From positions 806,001 through 870,000 of the forward strand of contig JASVEC010000003.1 in NCBI GenBank assembly GCA_030770535.1: DNA of 64,000 nt. Direction: 5' to 3'. This document shows positions 34,649 through 44,700 of this stretch, one piece after another. Under the pieces are notes generated by a model. That model was not told the origin of the DNA, ran no database searches, and worked only from the letters and a program-made list of their open reading frames with translations. Source of the stretch: Batkoa obscura. Taxonomy: Eukaryota > Entomophthoromycota > Entomophthoromycetes > Entomophthorales > Batkoaceae. The translations under genes and the position numbers were made by a program. Numbering within the stretch: position 1 is the stretch's first letter; each line of letters opens with the position of its first letter.

Positions 34649-34676
34649 ATAATAATAATAATAATAATAATAATAA
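34649..34676. repeat. (ATA)n microsatellite
   Basis: About nine ATA units. Confidence 0.9.
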
Positions 34677-34895
34677 TTTAAATTAAAATATCTACACAAA
34701 TAAATAGTAGTGGGATAAGATAACATCCATAGATTGATAGTCAATAAATAATAATAAAAGTAAGTAATTTATAAATTGGTACAGTACGGGTTAGTGGCTT
34801 CTGTTTTATCAAAGTAAAGTTAACGAATGCTAAATTAGAGTGGTATGAATTGATGGAGGATAAATTTTAGGTTATTAATTATTACCCAAAGCATA

Positions 34896-34994
34896 TTAGA
34901 GTGTATTTTTTTGTTTAAGAATTTTACTAGCAATTTTTCCGCTCAAATAGCACTTTGAAAATGGAAAAGTGATGAAACTAAAAAAAACGCCTCC
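34896..34994 (+). mobile_element. MITE copy 7
   Basis: TTAGAGTGTATTTTTTTG..ACGCCTCCA between TA dinucleotides; the left end is mutated. Confidence 0.85.
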
Positions 34995-35183
34995 ATATAT
35001 ATAATTATTAAAATTAAGTTAAATACCAACAATTTCATATTAAGTTATGATAATAGATTAATGAATACTGTAATATATATATTATCAAATATTTGCTTTG
35101 TTTATACATTACTTATTGAAAGCTGCCATTCAATCAGATTTCATTGCTTATGCTATACAGTTCTTAAACTTTCCGAAAGCATA

Positions 35184-35284
35184 TGGGGGTGTTTTTTTTG
35201 GGTTCATTATTTTTTCTATCTTTCAAGCGCTATTTGAGTGGAAAGATTGTTAGTAAAATTCTTAAACACAAAAATACATCCCCA
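35184..35284 (-). mobile_element. MITE copy 8 (reverse orientation)
   Basis: TGGGGGTGTTTTTTTTGG..TACATCCCCA flanked by TA; internal sequence is the reverse complement of copy 9, 330 bp away. Confidence 0.92.
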
Positions 35285-35373
35285 TATGAGCTCAAGTGTA
35301 ACTATTTGGTAAACTAAATATTAAAAGAATAAGGCAAATGAATTTATCAATGTAGTTCATATCTTGGAATAGG

Positions 35374-35640
35374 TTTTATATGGAGGGTTGTATAAGTTCT
35401 ATTTAGTGTATTTACTATCATCTAATTTGACTAAAGTTGTGCTTTTTATTCTCAACTAAAAACAATCTCAATAAAAACATAATATATTTCATTACAATAT
35501 AAGATAACATATGGGGGTGTATTTTTTTGTTTAAGAATTTTACTAACAATCTTTCCACTCAAATAGTGCTTAAAAAATGGAAAAAATAATGAAACCAAAA
35601 AAAACACCCCCATATAATTCTTTATGCATTTTAATTCAAA
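35374..35640. repeat. Partial copy of fold-back repeat, split by MITE copy 9
   Basis: 35374-35500 matches 39320-39475: GTTGTGCTTTTTATTCTCA and an ATAATATATTTCATTACAAT block are shared. After the MITE, TTATGCATTTTAATTCAA resumes the match to the middle of the other copy (near 39530). The second arm is not seen here. Confidence 0.55.
35512..35612 (+). mobile_element. MITE copy 9 (best-preserved)
   Basis: TGGGGGTGTATTTTTTTG..AAACACCCCCA flanked by TA; both inverted ends are intact, making it a good reference copy. It is nested inside the partial fold-back repeat. Confidence 0.93.
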
Positions 35641-35743
35641 TATTTGTTATAAAACCGTTAAATTCCATATTAATAATATCGTTTAGCAAAAATCAGCTCC
35701 TTCTTTAAGATATTAATTAAACTATGAAAGCTATTGAAAGCTC

Positions 35744-35780
35744 ATATAAAGCTCATATAAAGCTCATATAAAGCTCACAT
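35744..35780. repeat. Short tandem repeat (11-bp units)
   Basis: AAAGCTCATAT is repeated about four times. Confidence 0.85.
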
Positions 35781-36141
35781 CCCTCCTTATAGTAACATAG
35801 TTCTATTAATTCTCCATATTAGCTACATTATCTATTATTTTCATATGTTTCGTTCCCTATCAGAAATGAAAATTTTACCAGTTCTTTATTAATTCTTTCA
35901 AAATATTTAATAGAGTGTCAACAATATTTAAGTAATTTATCTTTGTTTTAATAATCATAAATGAATAAAGGATCACCAATAAAATAGAAGGATAAATAAA
36001 AATAAAAATAAAAATTATCAATAAATAATAAATAAAATGAAATTATTTTATTTTAGTTAAAGAGATTTAATAATTTTAAAACCTAAGATCATTTAGAATT
36101 TAATATTAATAATCAAAAAAGATAACTCAATTTAAATTTTA

Positions 36142-36555
36142 TTAATGATAAGCTACTATATTACTAATAACTTGATAAGGTTTATTGCTAGGAGGAACAA
36201 CAATAGGACTTGTTCTATAGTTAGGTAATGAAACTTTTAAAATATCTCCATAGTTTGGTGAGTTAATAGGAGGAATGTTATTCTTTGGAGGATTAATAGG
36301 AGGAATGTTATTCTTTGGAGGATTAATAGGAGGAATATTATTCTTTGGAGGATTAATAGGGGGAATATAGTTAGTTGGTGGATTAACTCTACCAATATTA
36401 TAACTTGGAGGTGTAATCACTGGAAGAGTACTATAGATTGACTTTTTTTTTATTGGTTCTTCAGGTTGAGTATCATAGCTTGGTGGAGCTTGATTATAGT
36501 CGGAAGCAAGTGTAGTTACAATTAAGGTTAAAGTGATTATAAAGAGTTTATTCAT
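36142..36555 (-). CDS. Secreted Pro/Tyr-rich repeat protein, member 9 (inverted)
   Basis: 137 residues on the minus strand. Signal peptide MNKLFIITLTLIVTTLA, mature start SDYNQAPPSYD, then several PPKNNIPPIN units (10 residues) and the tail PIVVPPSNKPYQVISNIVAYH, matching members 6 and 7. A TATA box lies at 36634-36641, and the region 36.7-37.0 kb is the reverse complement of the family 5' flank. Gene and promoter were therefore inverted together. Confidence 0.84.
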   Translation of the reverse strand: MNKLFIITLTLIVTTLASDYNQAPPSYDTQPEEPIKKKSIYSTLPVITPPSYNIGRVNPPTNYIPPINPPKNNIPPINPPKNNIPPINPPKNNIPPINSPNYGDILKVSLPNYRTSPIVVPPSNKPYQVISNIVAYH

Positions 36556-36633
36556 AGTATAATAAATTAAGGAGTTAATAAATTAGTAAATAGAGTGCTG
36601 ATTTAAGATTTGATACTTTGGGTTTTGAGTTTG

Positions 36634-36641
36634 TTTTTATA
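36634..36641 (-). promoter_or_regulatory. TATA box of member 9
   Basis: On the minus strand AATATAAAAACAAAC lies about 80 bp before the ATG at 36555. Confidence 0.75.
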
Positions 36642-37798
36642 TTGTTTATAGGCCATTTTAAACTAATAGTTGCCATCATATTTGATTTGAAACACCAGAT
36701 TCTTGGGTTATTTTGAATTCACCCATTCAAAGCATTTTTATTTTCAAAATCGGGTTCATTTTATTCCAAACTAATATAGCCGTAATATGCAATTGTAATT
36801 TAAGGGTCATTGGGTTGAATCTAGTACTCAATCCCAGCTTCATTGGAATTTGATAGCATCAAGCCGTTATTTTATGTACATTTAAAAACAAAACCTTTAT
36901 TTTATAGTTGATTGTAGCTAATCTGTTTTTATACTCAAAGTAGTCGACTTTTTTTCAATAAAATAGGAGCTAAAGGTAGTAATAACTTAAGACCAAAAGT
37001 ATTTATAACTAATTACTATTTGTTTGTGATTTGTACTAAAATAACTCTTAACATTAATTGTTAAATCCGACTTAATTTTAATCTACTATATTGAATTTTA
37101 AGGGGCTAAAATTAGAATGTTTGAAAACCCACTTGCAACATTAACAAACTACTTTAATTCTGGCTGAATTCAAATGAACTATTTATTTGTTAGTATTGAG
37201 ATATATCTTCATTTTAGTTCACTATAATAGAATCAATCAATTCATTTAGTTAATTGAAGACATGGTAAGTAGCTAGCATTTCAATGTAGCATTAAAAGTT
37301 TGATTGCATACAAATTGCATGAAACTTAAGGGGGTTAATGCATTTAAAATATTACAGTATTTTTTAAGCTATCATGTCTATAGTAAGAAAAGGATATCAG
37401 CAAACTGAAGTAAAAAAATATCAATAATTTTCAACAAAAATGAACAAAATTAACAAGTTTCATTAGAATATTGCAAATTTTGTTCACCTTTGTTAAAAAT
37501 GATTTTTGCCAAATTTGACTTCCATTTGTTGGAATTCCCTTCTTGTTATAGTTGTGGTGTGTTAAAGATACTGTAATTTAGATCATTTATCCAAATTAAA
37601 GTACCCAATTAATATATACTTAAATAGATCATTATATTATTATGAAAAAAGGACTATTTATGTGTATTATAGTTGAGTTTTTAAAGACGAACAGGTTTTA
37701 ATAGAGCTTTTAAAGAACAATATACTTTTTCTTATATATTTCAATAAAATAAAATACTAGAAATAATTGGAATTTAGTAAACATCTATGATTAAAATA

Positions 37799-37898
37799 TG
37801 GGGGTGTTTTTTTGCTTTCATCACTTTTTCCACTTTTTAAGCGCTATTTGAGCGGAAAGATTGTTAGTAAGATTCTTAAACAAAAAAACACATACCCA
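37799..37898 (-). mobile_element. MITE copy 10 (reverse orientation)
   Basis: TGGGGGTGTTTTTTTGC..CACATACCCA flanked by TA. Confidence 0.9.
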
Positions 37899-38679
37899 TA
37901 TACTAAAAGTATTAAACTATGAAATGCTGTAATAAAAATCGAAAAAAGATTCCTGGTTGATATCTGAATGTTCTTTTTTTTCTGCCTTTTAGAACTAAAA
38001 GTGGTTCACTAATTGACGTTATCATTTTATTTAATAGTATTATTAAATGGGTTGATAATTAGTTTCAATCTAAGTTTAATAGATAACTACTAAACATTCC
38101 TATTTCCAATCAAAAATTGGTGTAGTTTCCACTATCAATAGCGATTATAACGGGTTTGGAAAAGGTGGGTAGATTCACTTTAAAATCATTCATGTTTTGT
38201 AAAATGAATTGACTTATTTCTAAAATTCAAGCTTACTCAATCTATTATTCTATCTTTTATATTGGAAATTTACTAGCAGTTCTAATTTGAGTTTAATAAT
38301 ACTGGATGAACTAAAAAGTATCTAAAAAAACAAGAGTATTTTAAAATAAGATGAAAATTATAGAAGTGAATATAATATTAATAGTAAGGCTTTTTGATTG
38401 AATATATGTAACATTTTGAAATTGAAAAGTATTACCATCTCCACTTTCATATACACTTTTACTTTTATTAATAAAACATATATGAATTTCTAACTCCTTA
38501 AAGAGTTCGAAAAAATCATATTACCTTTTTAAATGTGAAGGCAAATGTTCAACTTTAACACTAGTGAAGAATCAAAGTCTATCTTGAAAGTAAATTGAAA
38601 TTTCATGTAAATAGAATTTTGTAATTCATTTAATAAAAAAAGGCCCATATATATATATAATAACTCTTTTATCATTTTA

Positions 38680-39118
38680 TTAGAAATGTCCTACTGGTTT
38701 ACCAATAGTACGATGGGATTGATTAATAGGAATCATACTAATTCCACCTCCCCTATAATTAAGCAATGAGTCAAAAGATATGGTATAATTTGTCTTTTCA
38801 GTCATTGAACCACTATAAGTATTTATAGAAAGAAACATTGAAGCCTTTTAAATAAGTATAAATATAGATGGCTCATAACTTGGTGAACTACTGGTGGGGA
38901 ATTATAGCCTGGTGAATATAGTTTGGAACATGAGTTGGTGTGATGTGGGTTTGTGGAGCATAGATGGGAGTGATACGAACTGGTGGATTATAGCTTAGCG
39001 GATTATAGCTTGGAGGATACTGATTATAATTAGAAGCGTATACATCAGCGGTTAAAGTTAAAACAGGGGTAAGGAAAGTAGTATTAATTATATAGTAGGT
39101 TAAGGTTTTTTTTTGCAA
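38680..39118 (-). pseudogene. Pro/Tyr-rich repeat protein relic, member 10
   Basis: The minus-strand reading frame starts with an altered leader (TTFLTPVLTLTADVYA resembles the family signal peptide but is preceded by MQKKTLTYYIIN). It continues with NYNQYPPSYNPLSYNPP and stops early. Frames further on still show SPSYEP and then NYRGGGISMIPINQ, resembling the family tail. At least one frame change separates body and tail. Confidence 0.65.
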
Positions 39119-39309
39119 CTTTCCTTGAATTTTAGTTTTACTTCTATACTACCTATAAAGTACTCTAATTCAATATGACTCATATTTTATGCGTTATATT
39201 TTTGAATTTTATAAAAGTACAAAGTCAAAAGTATTATATTTAGTAAATTTATAACTAATACTTGAGAATAAGGGATTATTTAGATTAAATCAGCTTGTTA
39301 AAATACCCT

Positions 39310-39659
39310 TCATATATAGGGCTGTATAATTTTTAGTCATTTTCATCCTCCCAGAGTTATTTAGTTAAGTTGTGCTTTTTATTCTCAATTAAAAATCAAA
39401 AAAATAAAATTTCAATTATTTTTATTTAAAATATAGATACAAACACAATATATTTTATTTCAATGTAAGCCAAAAGGTTGTTACTTACAATGAGCTGAAA
39501 AGACAATAGCTTAGATATTTTTATGTTTTTTATGCATTAATTAAAAATTGTTGAAATTTTATCTATAAATTTTTAGCTGAGAGTAAAAAGCACAACTCAA
39601 CTAAATAACGCTAGCAGATTGAAAATAACTGAAAATTATGCAATAGTAAATATAGGGCA
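39310..39659. repeat. Fold-back (inverted-repeat) element, ~80-bp arms
   Basis: Arm 39310-39386 and the reverse complement of 39579-39659 match closely (both contain GTTATTTAGTT, then A/GAGTTGTGCTTTTTA, then CTC), with about 190 bp between. The inner ends continue to pair for a few bases. The pattern suggests a MITE-like or fold-back transposon of unknown family. A partial relative lies at 35.4 kb. Confidence 0.65.
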
Positions 39660-39892
39660 TATTCTAAAATAAATACTCGACTTATGTATCCCTTTGTTTT
39701 GACATTTTAATTGCTATTCTACTAAATATAACACTTATTACTTTATACTTTTAACAGACCTCAAAGATAATGTAGTATAAAGTATGAGATATATTAGAGT
39801 AAAGTAGCCTATAAACACTATATAAACAAACGAAATACTCAAGAAAAATGATAAAAAAAATAGAGTATCCATCAATTTATTACTATAACTTA

Positions 39893-40212
39893 ATAAGAAA
39901 TTATTGATCCATGCTTTGATTTTAATTGCTGGTATATACGTTTTACATTATAATCCATATCCATCAAGCTATCCTCTATTAACTCACTTCACATCAGTTT
40001 ATACCTCTCCAATTGATTCTACTCTAGCTTATCATTCACCAAACAACAACGTGCTAAGTTAGAAACTACCCGTTTACTGACCATCACTCTTTCCTTATCT
40101 ATCGATTGGCAAACACCCTATTTCTTCTCCACCTATTTGTGATAATCCAATATTACCGTCACCTATTTAGTAACCCTATTCGCCTATTGATAATTCAGTT
40201 GGATATTATTAA
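39893..40212 (+). pseudogene. Pro/Tyr-rich repeat protein relic, member 11
   Basis: Reads KKLLIHALILIAGIYV as a worn signal peptide without its ATG, then YNPYPSSYP, later SPPICDNPILPSP and NSVGYY before TAA at 40210. There are in-frame stops. A family-like ACTATATAAACAAAC promoter lies about 65 bp upstream. Confidence 0.65.
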
Positions 40213-40907
40213 TAGTTAGTTAAAAATAATTTTAAATTAAACTTTTTTTTTAAATTGGAAAGCAATGATGTTTCAAGTGAGTTTATTGTTTTGAATATGT
40301 AAAATAATGATGATAGTAAAAGATAAATAGATGGTGGATAAGTGCTTAATGAATTATACTCATCTAGATTAGAAAAGCGAATTAGTTTTTGAAAAATACT
40401 AGTTTTCTCTTAAAATATTGTTTATTTAAAAAATGATAGCTTTATAAGGAACAACTGATATTTCAACAGATAATCAATAATGCTTTGGTCTATATTAAAA
40501 TCTATATCAATATTTATACTAAAGTTTATAAAATACTATTTAAAATTATTTTTAGTTATTTTTTAATCCATATCCAAAATGGAAGAGATTTCGAATAAGA
40601 AAATAATAAAGCTAAAGCCAAAAAAGTAGCCAAGATTTATCAACAAAGGAAATAAGTAACGTATTAGCATGGGGCAAATATACTAATATTATGTTCTGTA
40701 TTTAATAGTAAACGTTAACTTTTAATTAAATCCAATGGATAAATTTCAAGCAGTTAAAAACTATACAATTCAGACTACAAAATAGAAAAGAGGAGGTATA
40801 TTCTATTAAGCAATCTATAAATGAAATATAAACAAACTCACTACTTAGGAAATAAAATAAAATAAAATAAAAAATAGTCGATTCATCAACCTATTATTAT
40901 ACTTGAT

Positions 40908-41213
40908 ATGAAGTTCATTATCTTTATTTTGACTTGAATTGCTGCTGGATACACTTCAAATCATAATCAATTTCCACCAACCTATGATCCTCCAACCTGC
41001 GAACCTCCAAAATATAATCTACCAAAACATACTTCACTAAGTAACAAATCTTTTACTATTACCCCGATTTATTAACCATCAATTATTAAATCCCTAATTA
41101 AAAATACAGCTACTTACAAAGCTCCAAAGCCTTCGTCAGCTGTCTATAAAGGTCCAGTAGTTATCCTTCCTATCTACGGTAGCCCAATTGGTACACTTCC
41201 TTCCTATGGATAA
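40908..41213 (+). pseudogene. Pro/Tyr-rich repeat protein relic, member 12
   Basis: MKFIIFILT, a stop, then IAAGYTSNHNQFPPTYDPPT; a second stop after TPIY. The 3' part GPVVILPIYGSPIGTLPSYG resembles members 5 and 8. AATATAAACAAAC lies upstream. Two stops show it is broken. Confidence 0.7.
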
Positions 41214-41245
41214 AAGTTATTAACAATAATAAATGAATGACCATT

Positions 41246-41345
41246 TGGGGATGTATCTTTATGTTTAAGAATTTTACTAACAACCTTTCCATTCAAATAG
41301 CGCTTAAAAAATGGAAAAAGTGATGAAGCCAAAAAAAACACCCCA
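41246..41345 (+). mobile_element. MITE copy 11
   Basis: TGGGGATGTATCTTTATG..AAACACCCCA, flanked by TT on both sides. Confidence 0.88.
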
Positions 41346-41464
41346 TTTGTTAAATTTTGCGTAGTATTATTAATGGATTTAAAATATCTTGAAAGTAGTC
41401 AACACCTTGTGCTTTATTTGAGTAAAGATTGGTTTGGTTATTGAAAAGTCAAATCAAAACAAAT

Positions 41465-41546
41465 GATCAGGATGGGATTCGAACCCACGCCTCCGAAGAG
41501 ACCGCGGCCTTAACACGGCGCCTTAGACCAACTCGGCCACCTGATC
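41465..41546 (-). tRNA. tRNA-Leu (anticodon AAG)
   Basis: On the minus strand a full class II cloverleaf folds. The acceptor GATCAGG pairs with CCTGATC; the D arm contains GAGTTGGTCTAAGGC; anticodon stem CCGTG/CGCGG encloses loop TTAAGGC (anticodon AAG, reading CUU and, as inosine, CUC). A long variable arm TCTCTTCGGAGG, usual for tRNA-Leu, is followed by a T loop with TTCGAAT. It is 82 nt, has no intron, and CCA is not encoded, as expected in eukaryotes. Confidence 0.96.
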
Positions 41547-41828
41547 TCACTCTGTTTATGTAAGAGGTAAGTTTATTATAACCTTTTAACTAGTCGTAGT
41601 TTTTTTATGATATAAAAGTTTATGGTATAGTTCTTTCAAATTTAAATTATTAATCATACTTAGTAATTGTTGTAAATAAAAATAAAAGTATATTATAAAA
41701 AGGAAAGGACTATTGATTTATGTTTAATTTTACATGTTTGTTATATTCAGTTATTTGTTTTGGAACTATTTCAAAATAATATATTATAAATATTTGCAAC
41801 TCAGCTTATTTTTTTAATATTATAATTA

Positions 41829-41912
41829 TTTTATTTTATTTTATTTTATTTTATTTTATTTTATTTTATTTTATTTTATTTTATTTTATTTTATTTTATT
41901 TTATTTTATTTT
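41829..41912. repeat. (TTTTA)n microsatellite
   Basis: About 17 uninterrupted TTTTA units. Confidence 0.95.
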
Positions 41913-43627
41913 GATAAATAAAGATTCATTATATAAATATTGTTTAAGCTTTAACCAAATATACATATAAATCCTACACATTATATTTTTTATTAAACTG
42001 TAAAAGTATTTACTAATATTCTAATTTTTGTAATAATTTTTAAAATAGGAACAAATAATAAATCAAATTAAAACTTAACTTTGTATTTAAAACAACTGAA
42101 CCATTAATCAATTAACAATATAACAATACACTTGAACTATTAATAGCAGTGTAGTAATAACCAACTACTAGCATACATATGGAGGAACAAAAGTACCTTT
42201 AACTACGAAATATAAATAATTACAAATTTTTAGAATAATGTTAGCTTCAACGCTTTTTGTAAAAACATTATTGTAGTAGTTTTATACTTGCTTTTTTATA
42301 TAATTACTTTAAATACCACTTTATTCCACATAGATAATATATGGATTTATTCAAAAACTGTCACTAATTTCTTGCTATCAATTATAATTAAAAAGGATAT
42401 CTTTATAATATGATATAATTTTGCTGTCTATAAATTAAGTACAAATATTTTCAAAAAAATTGTTGCTTATTTTAAAAAGTGTTAATTCCTTCTTAAGCTT
42501 TCAATACTCCGTATAACACCTCAACTCTATTCTACATGTAATTGGTATTTTAGATTAGCATTTCATCTAGTAATTTGGATTGGCTATTTCGAGTTATAGT
42601 GGCACCAGTTGCTATAATACTCTTAGAATTTTGTAGATTTAATTTTAAATGTGCAGTCAATGTGTTAATATTGGATTAAAAAATTACCTGTTTCTTAAAT
42701 TCAATTTTTTTTGTTAAATTAATATCATATAAAATAAAGATAATAAAATGTATAATGACAATAATACAGTTATTAGATGGCATTATTCAATCTAAAAATA
42801 AACTACTATATTTTCTATATAAAATGCTATATAATTATATTACTGGGTTATTATCTTAATGACCTGGAAACCCAGTATAAATAATAGGTTAATTTTGTTT
42901 TGATTCGGATTACCACATTTAAATCAATAATTCCACTAACAAAACAAAATCATTATAAATTCAACAACCTTTGAGTAACAATTCAATATGCTAATTGTGT
43001 TTTTTTGATCAAATCATTTATTTATTTAAATAAATAGAATTACCATTATAATTTTTCATCACACTAAGGTTAGGTCCAATGATTTGGATTTCAAAGCTTC
43101 CGTATCCCTTATCAATTACCTCCTTAAAGCTACTTTGACTGAAACTCTATCTTTATATAAAGGGAGTGCTAACTTTATCATCTTCTCATTAATCAGCTAT
43201 CTGTTATTTAAATAAACTCCACAAATTAATACTCGAATTTAAAAAAAAGAATTGGCATTTTGCATACATTTGACCAAAAGTTACCGAAGTTACTTAAAGT
43301 GGTAGTTGTTTTTGATTAAAATTCTATTTAAAAAGATTAGTTTAACCGAAGTGAAAAGTATTTTTAAACACATCACTTTCAAATAGAAATATGAATATAA
43401 ATAAAACAAAAATGGTAATCAAGGGTCATAAACCGGTTAGTAAAAATCTTGTTAACTTTTAATATCATTTTTTTTGAATTCCTTAATAAAGAAAAATCCT
43501 TAAGGTGTTTACTAATCAACAGTGGGTTTTAATATCATTTTTTATATTCAATAAGAATAGTATATAAGCTCAATTCTTTCCCAAGTTGCTTTGATTTTTA
43601 TATTTATAACATAAAGTTAACTTCAGA

Positions 43628-44700
43628 ATGGGCATACCATCATATAATTTTAACTATTCCCTCACTGAAGTCTATCCAAGACTTTCTACTATCTCAGCTG
43701 TATTAGCAGCTGTTGTTGTTTTAACAATGATTGCTTTATGTAAGTCCTTTTATTTATTAATACAATATGATATTAATCTTAGGATTCAATAGCTCTTTAT
43801 GATTACAAGTTAGTAAACCGCGTTAGTTTAAGACTACAAACTGTTATTTCAGCAGTTGATATATGGACTCATACTACCGCTTTTTGGTTTATATACTATC
43901 AAGAGAAACCTAGTGGAATGTGTACCTTTATTGCTTGGCAAAGACAGTTTGGTCCTTTAATGTATTTGTTCTTCAATGTCGCTATTGCCGTAAACTTCCA
44001 ACTGGTATTTTTACATGAAAAGGTTGTTACATCAAAGATTGAATTAGCTTATTGGTTTATTCCAGTTATTGCTGGTTTAATTATTACTATTCCTCCTTTA
44101 GCTGTAGGCCTTACCGGATATGGTGATTTTAACAGATGCTTTTTTATTGACGCAGATTTTACAACTCTTAGAGTAGCTGATATGTTAGTTTCTAACATTT
44201 GGTATTTATTAACTTGGTTATACCTTGTGATTGTTGTAGGATTAGTTGTTTTCAAACTCAGAAAAAGTGCTACGCAACTCAAATTTTCTCAAAGGTTTAC
44301 TACTATCACAGATTCTGATGTAGCCCAAAAGACAATTAAAAGTTTAATTCATAGATTATTACTTTATCCAATTGTCGCTATATTATCTACTCTTGGCATC
44401 ATGGCTAGTCAGCTTAATCATCTTAGAACTGAACAAGAAGATTGGGATTTAGAAATCTGGGCTATGAATTTCTTGGCTCTTACTGGTACTTTTAATTTTA
44501 TCGCTTTTTGTTTTGATCCTACTTTCCAAAATGCAATCTACGTTGTTTATTGCCGTATTAGATACGGTAAAGAAGGTGCTAACTTAGTGTCTACTTCTAT
44601 TAACAAAGAGGGTCCAACTGCAGCTTTTGATATAGAGTTAGGCAAGTTAGAATCTACAACCAGCCTTAACCAATATTCTAATGACTATCATTTACTTTAA
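43628..44700 (+). CDS. Seven-transmembrane receptor (Git3/cAMP-receptor-like), copy 1
   Basis: Probable plasma-membrane G-protein-coupled receptor. Exons 43628-43739 and 43793-44700 (phase 1, acceptor CAATAG) give 339 residues. Seven hydrophobic segments can be placed: TM1 around STISAVLAAVVVLTMIAL, TM2 WTHTTAFWFIYY, TM3 FGPLMYLFFNVAIAVNF, TM4 YWFIPVIAGLIITIPPL, TM5 NIWYLLTWLYLVIVVGLV, TM6 LLLYPIVAILSTLGIMA, TM7 NFLALTGTFNFIAFCFDP. The Cys before TM3 (MCTF) and the Cys in the TM4-TM5 loop (NRCFF) fit the usual disulphide. Basic residues fill the third inner loop (KLRKSATQLKFSQRF). The ligand is unknown. It is a tandem paralogue of the gene at 46775. Confidence 0.82.

Larger units (their letters stand above)
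33955..36141. other. Intergenic spacer with three MITEs and part of a fold-back repeat
   Basis: Contains MITE copies 7, 8 and 9, an (ATA)n tract (34649-34676), four short AAAGCTCATAT units (35744-35780) and a partial copy of the fold-back repeat (35374-35640). No gene seen. Confidence 0.65.
36556..38679. other. Intergenic spacer with MITE copy 10
   Basis: The first 500 bp hold the inverted family promoter. The rest shows only MITE copy 10 (37799-37898). Confidence 0.6.
41214..43627. other. Intergenic spacer with MITE copy 11, tRNA and pentanucleotide repeat
   Basis: Apart from those three features and a probable promoter for the receptor gene, no further gene was seen in this AT-rich DNA. 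Confidence 0.6.

Noticed and set aside
35184-35612. Two opposite MITE copies considered as ends of one larger composite element
   Set aside because: Each copy has both of its own inverted ends and TA flanks, so they are two separate insertions.
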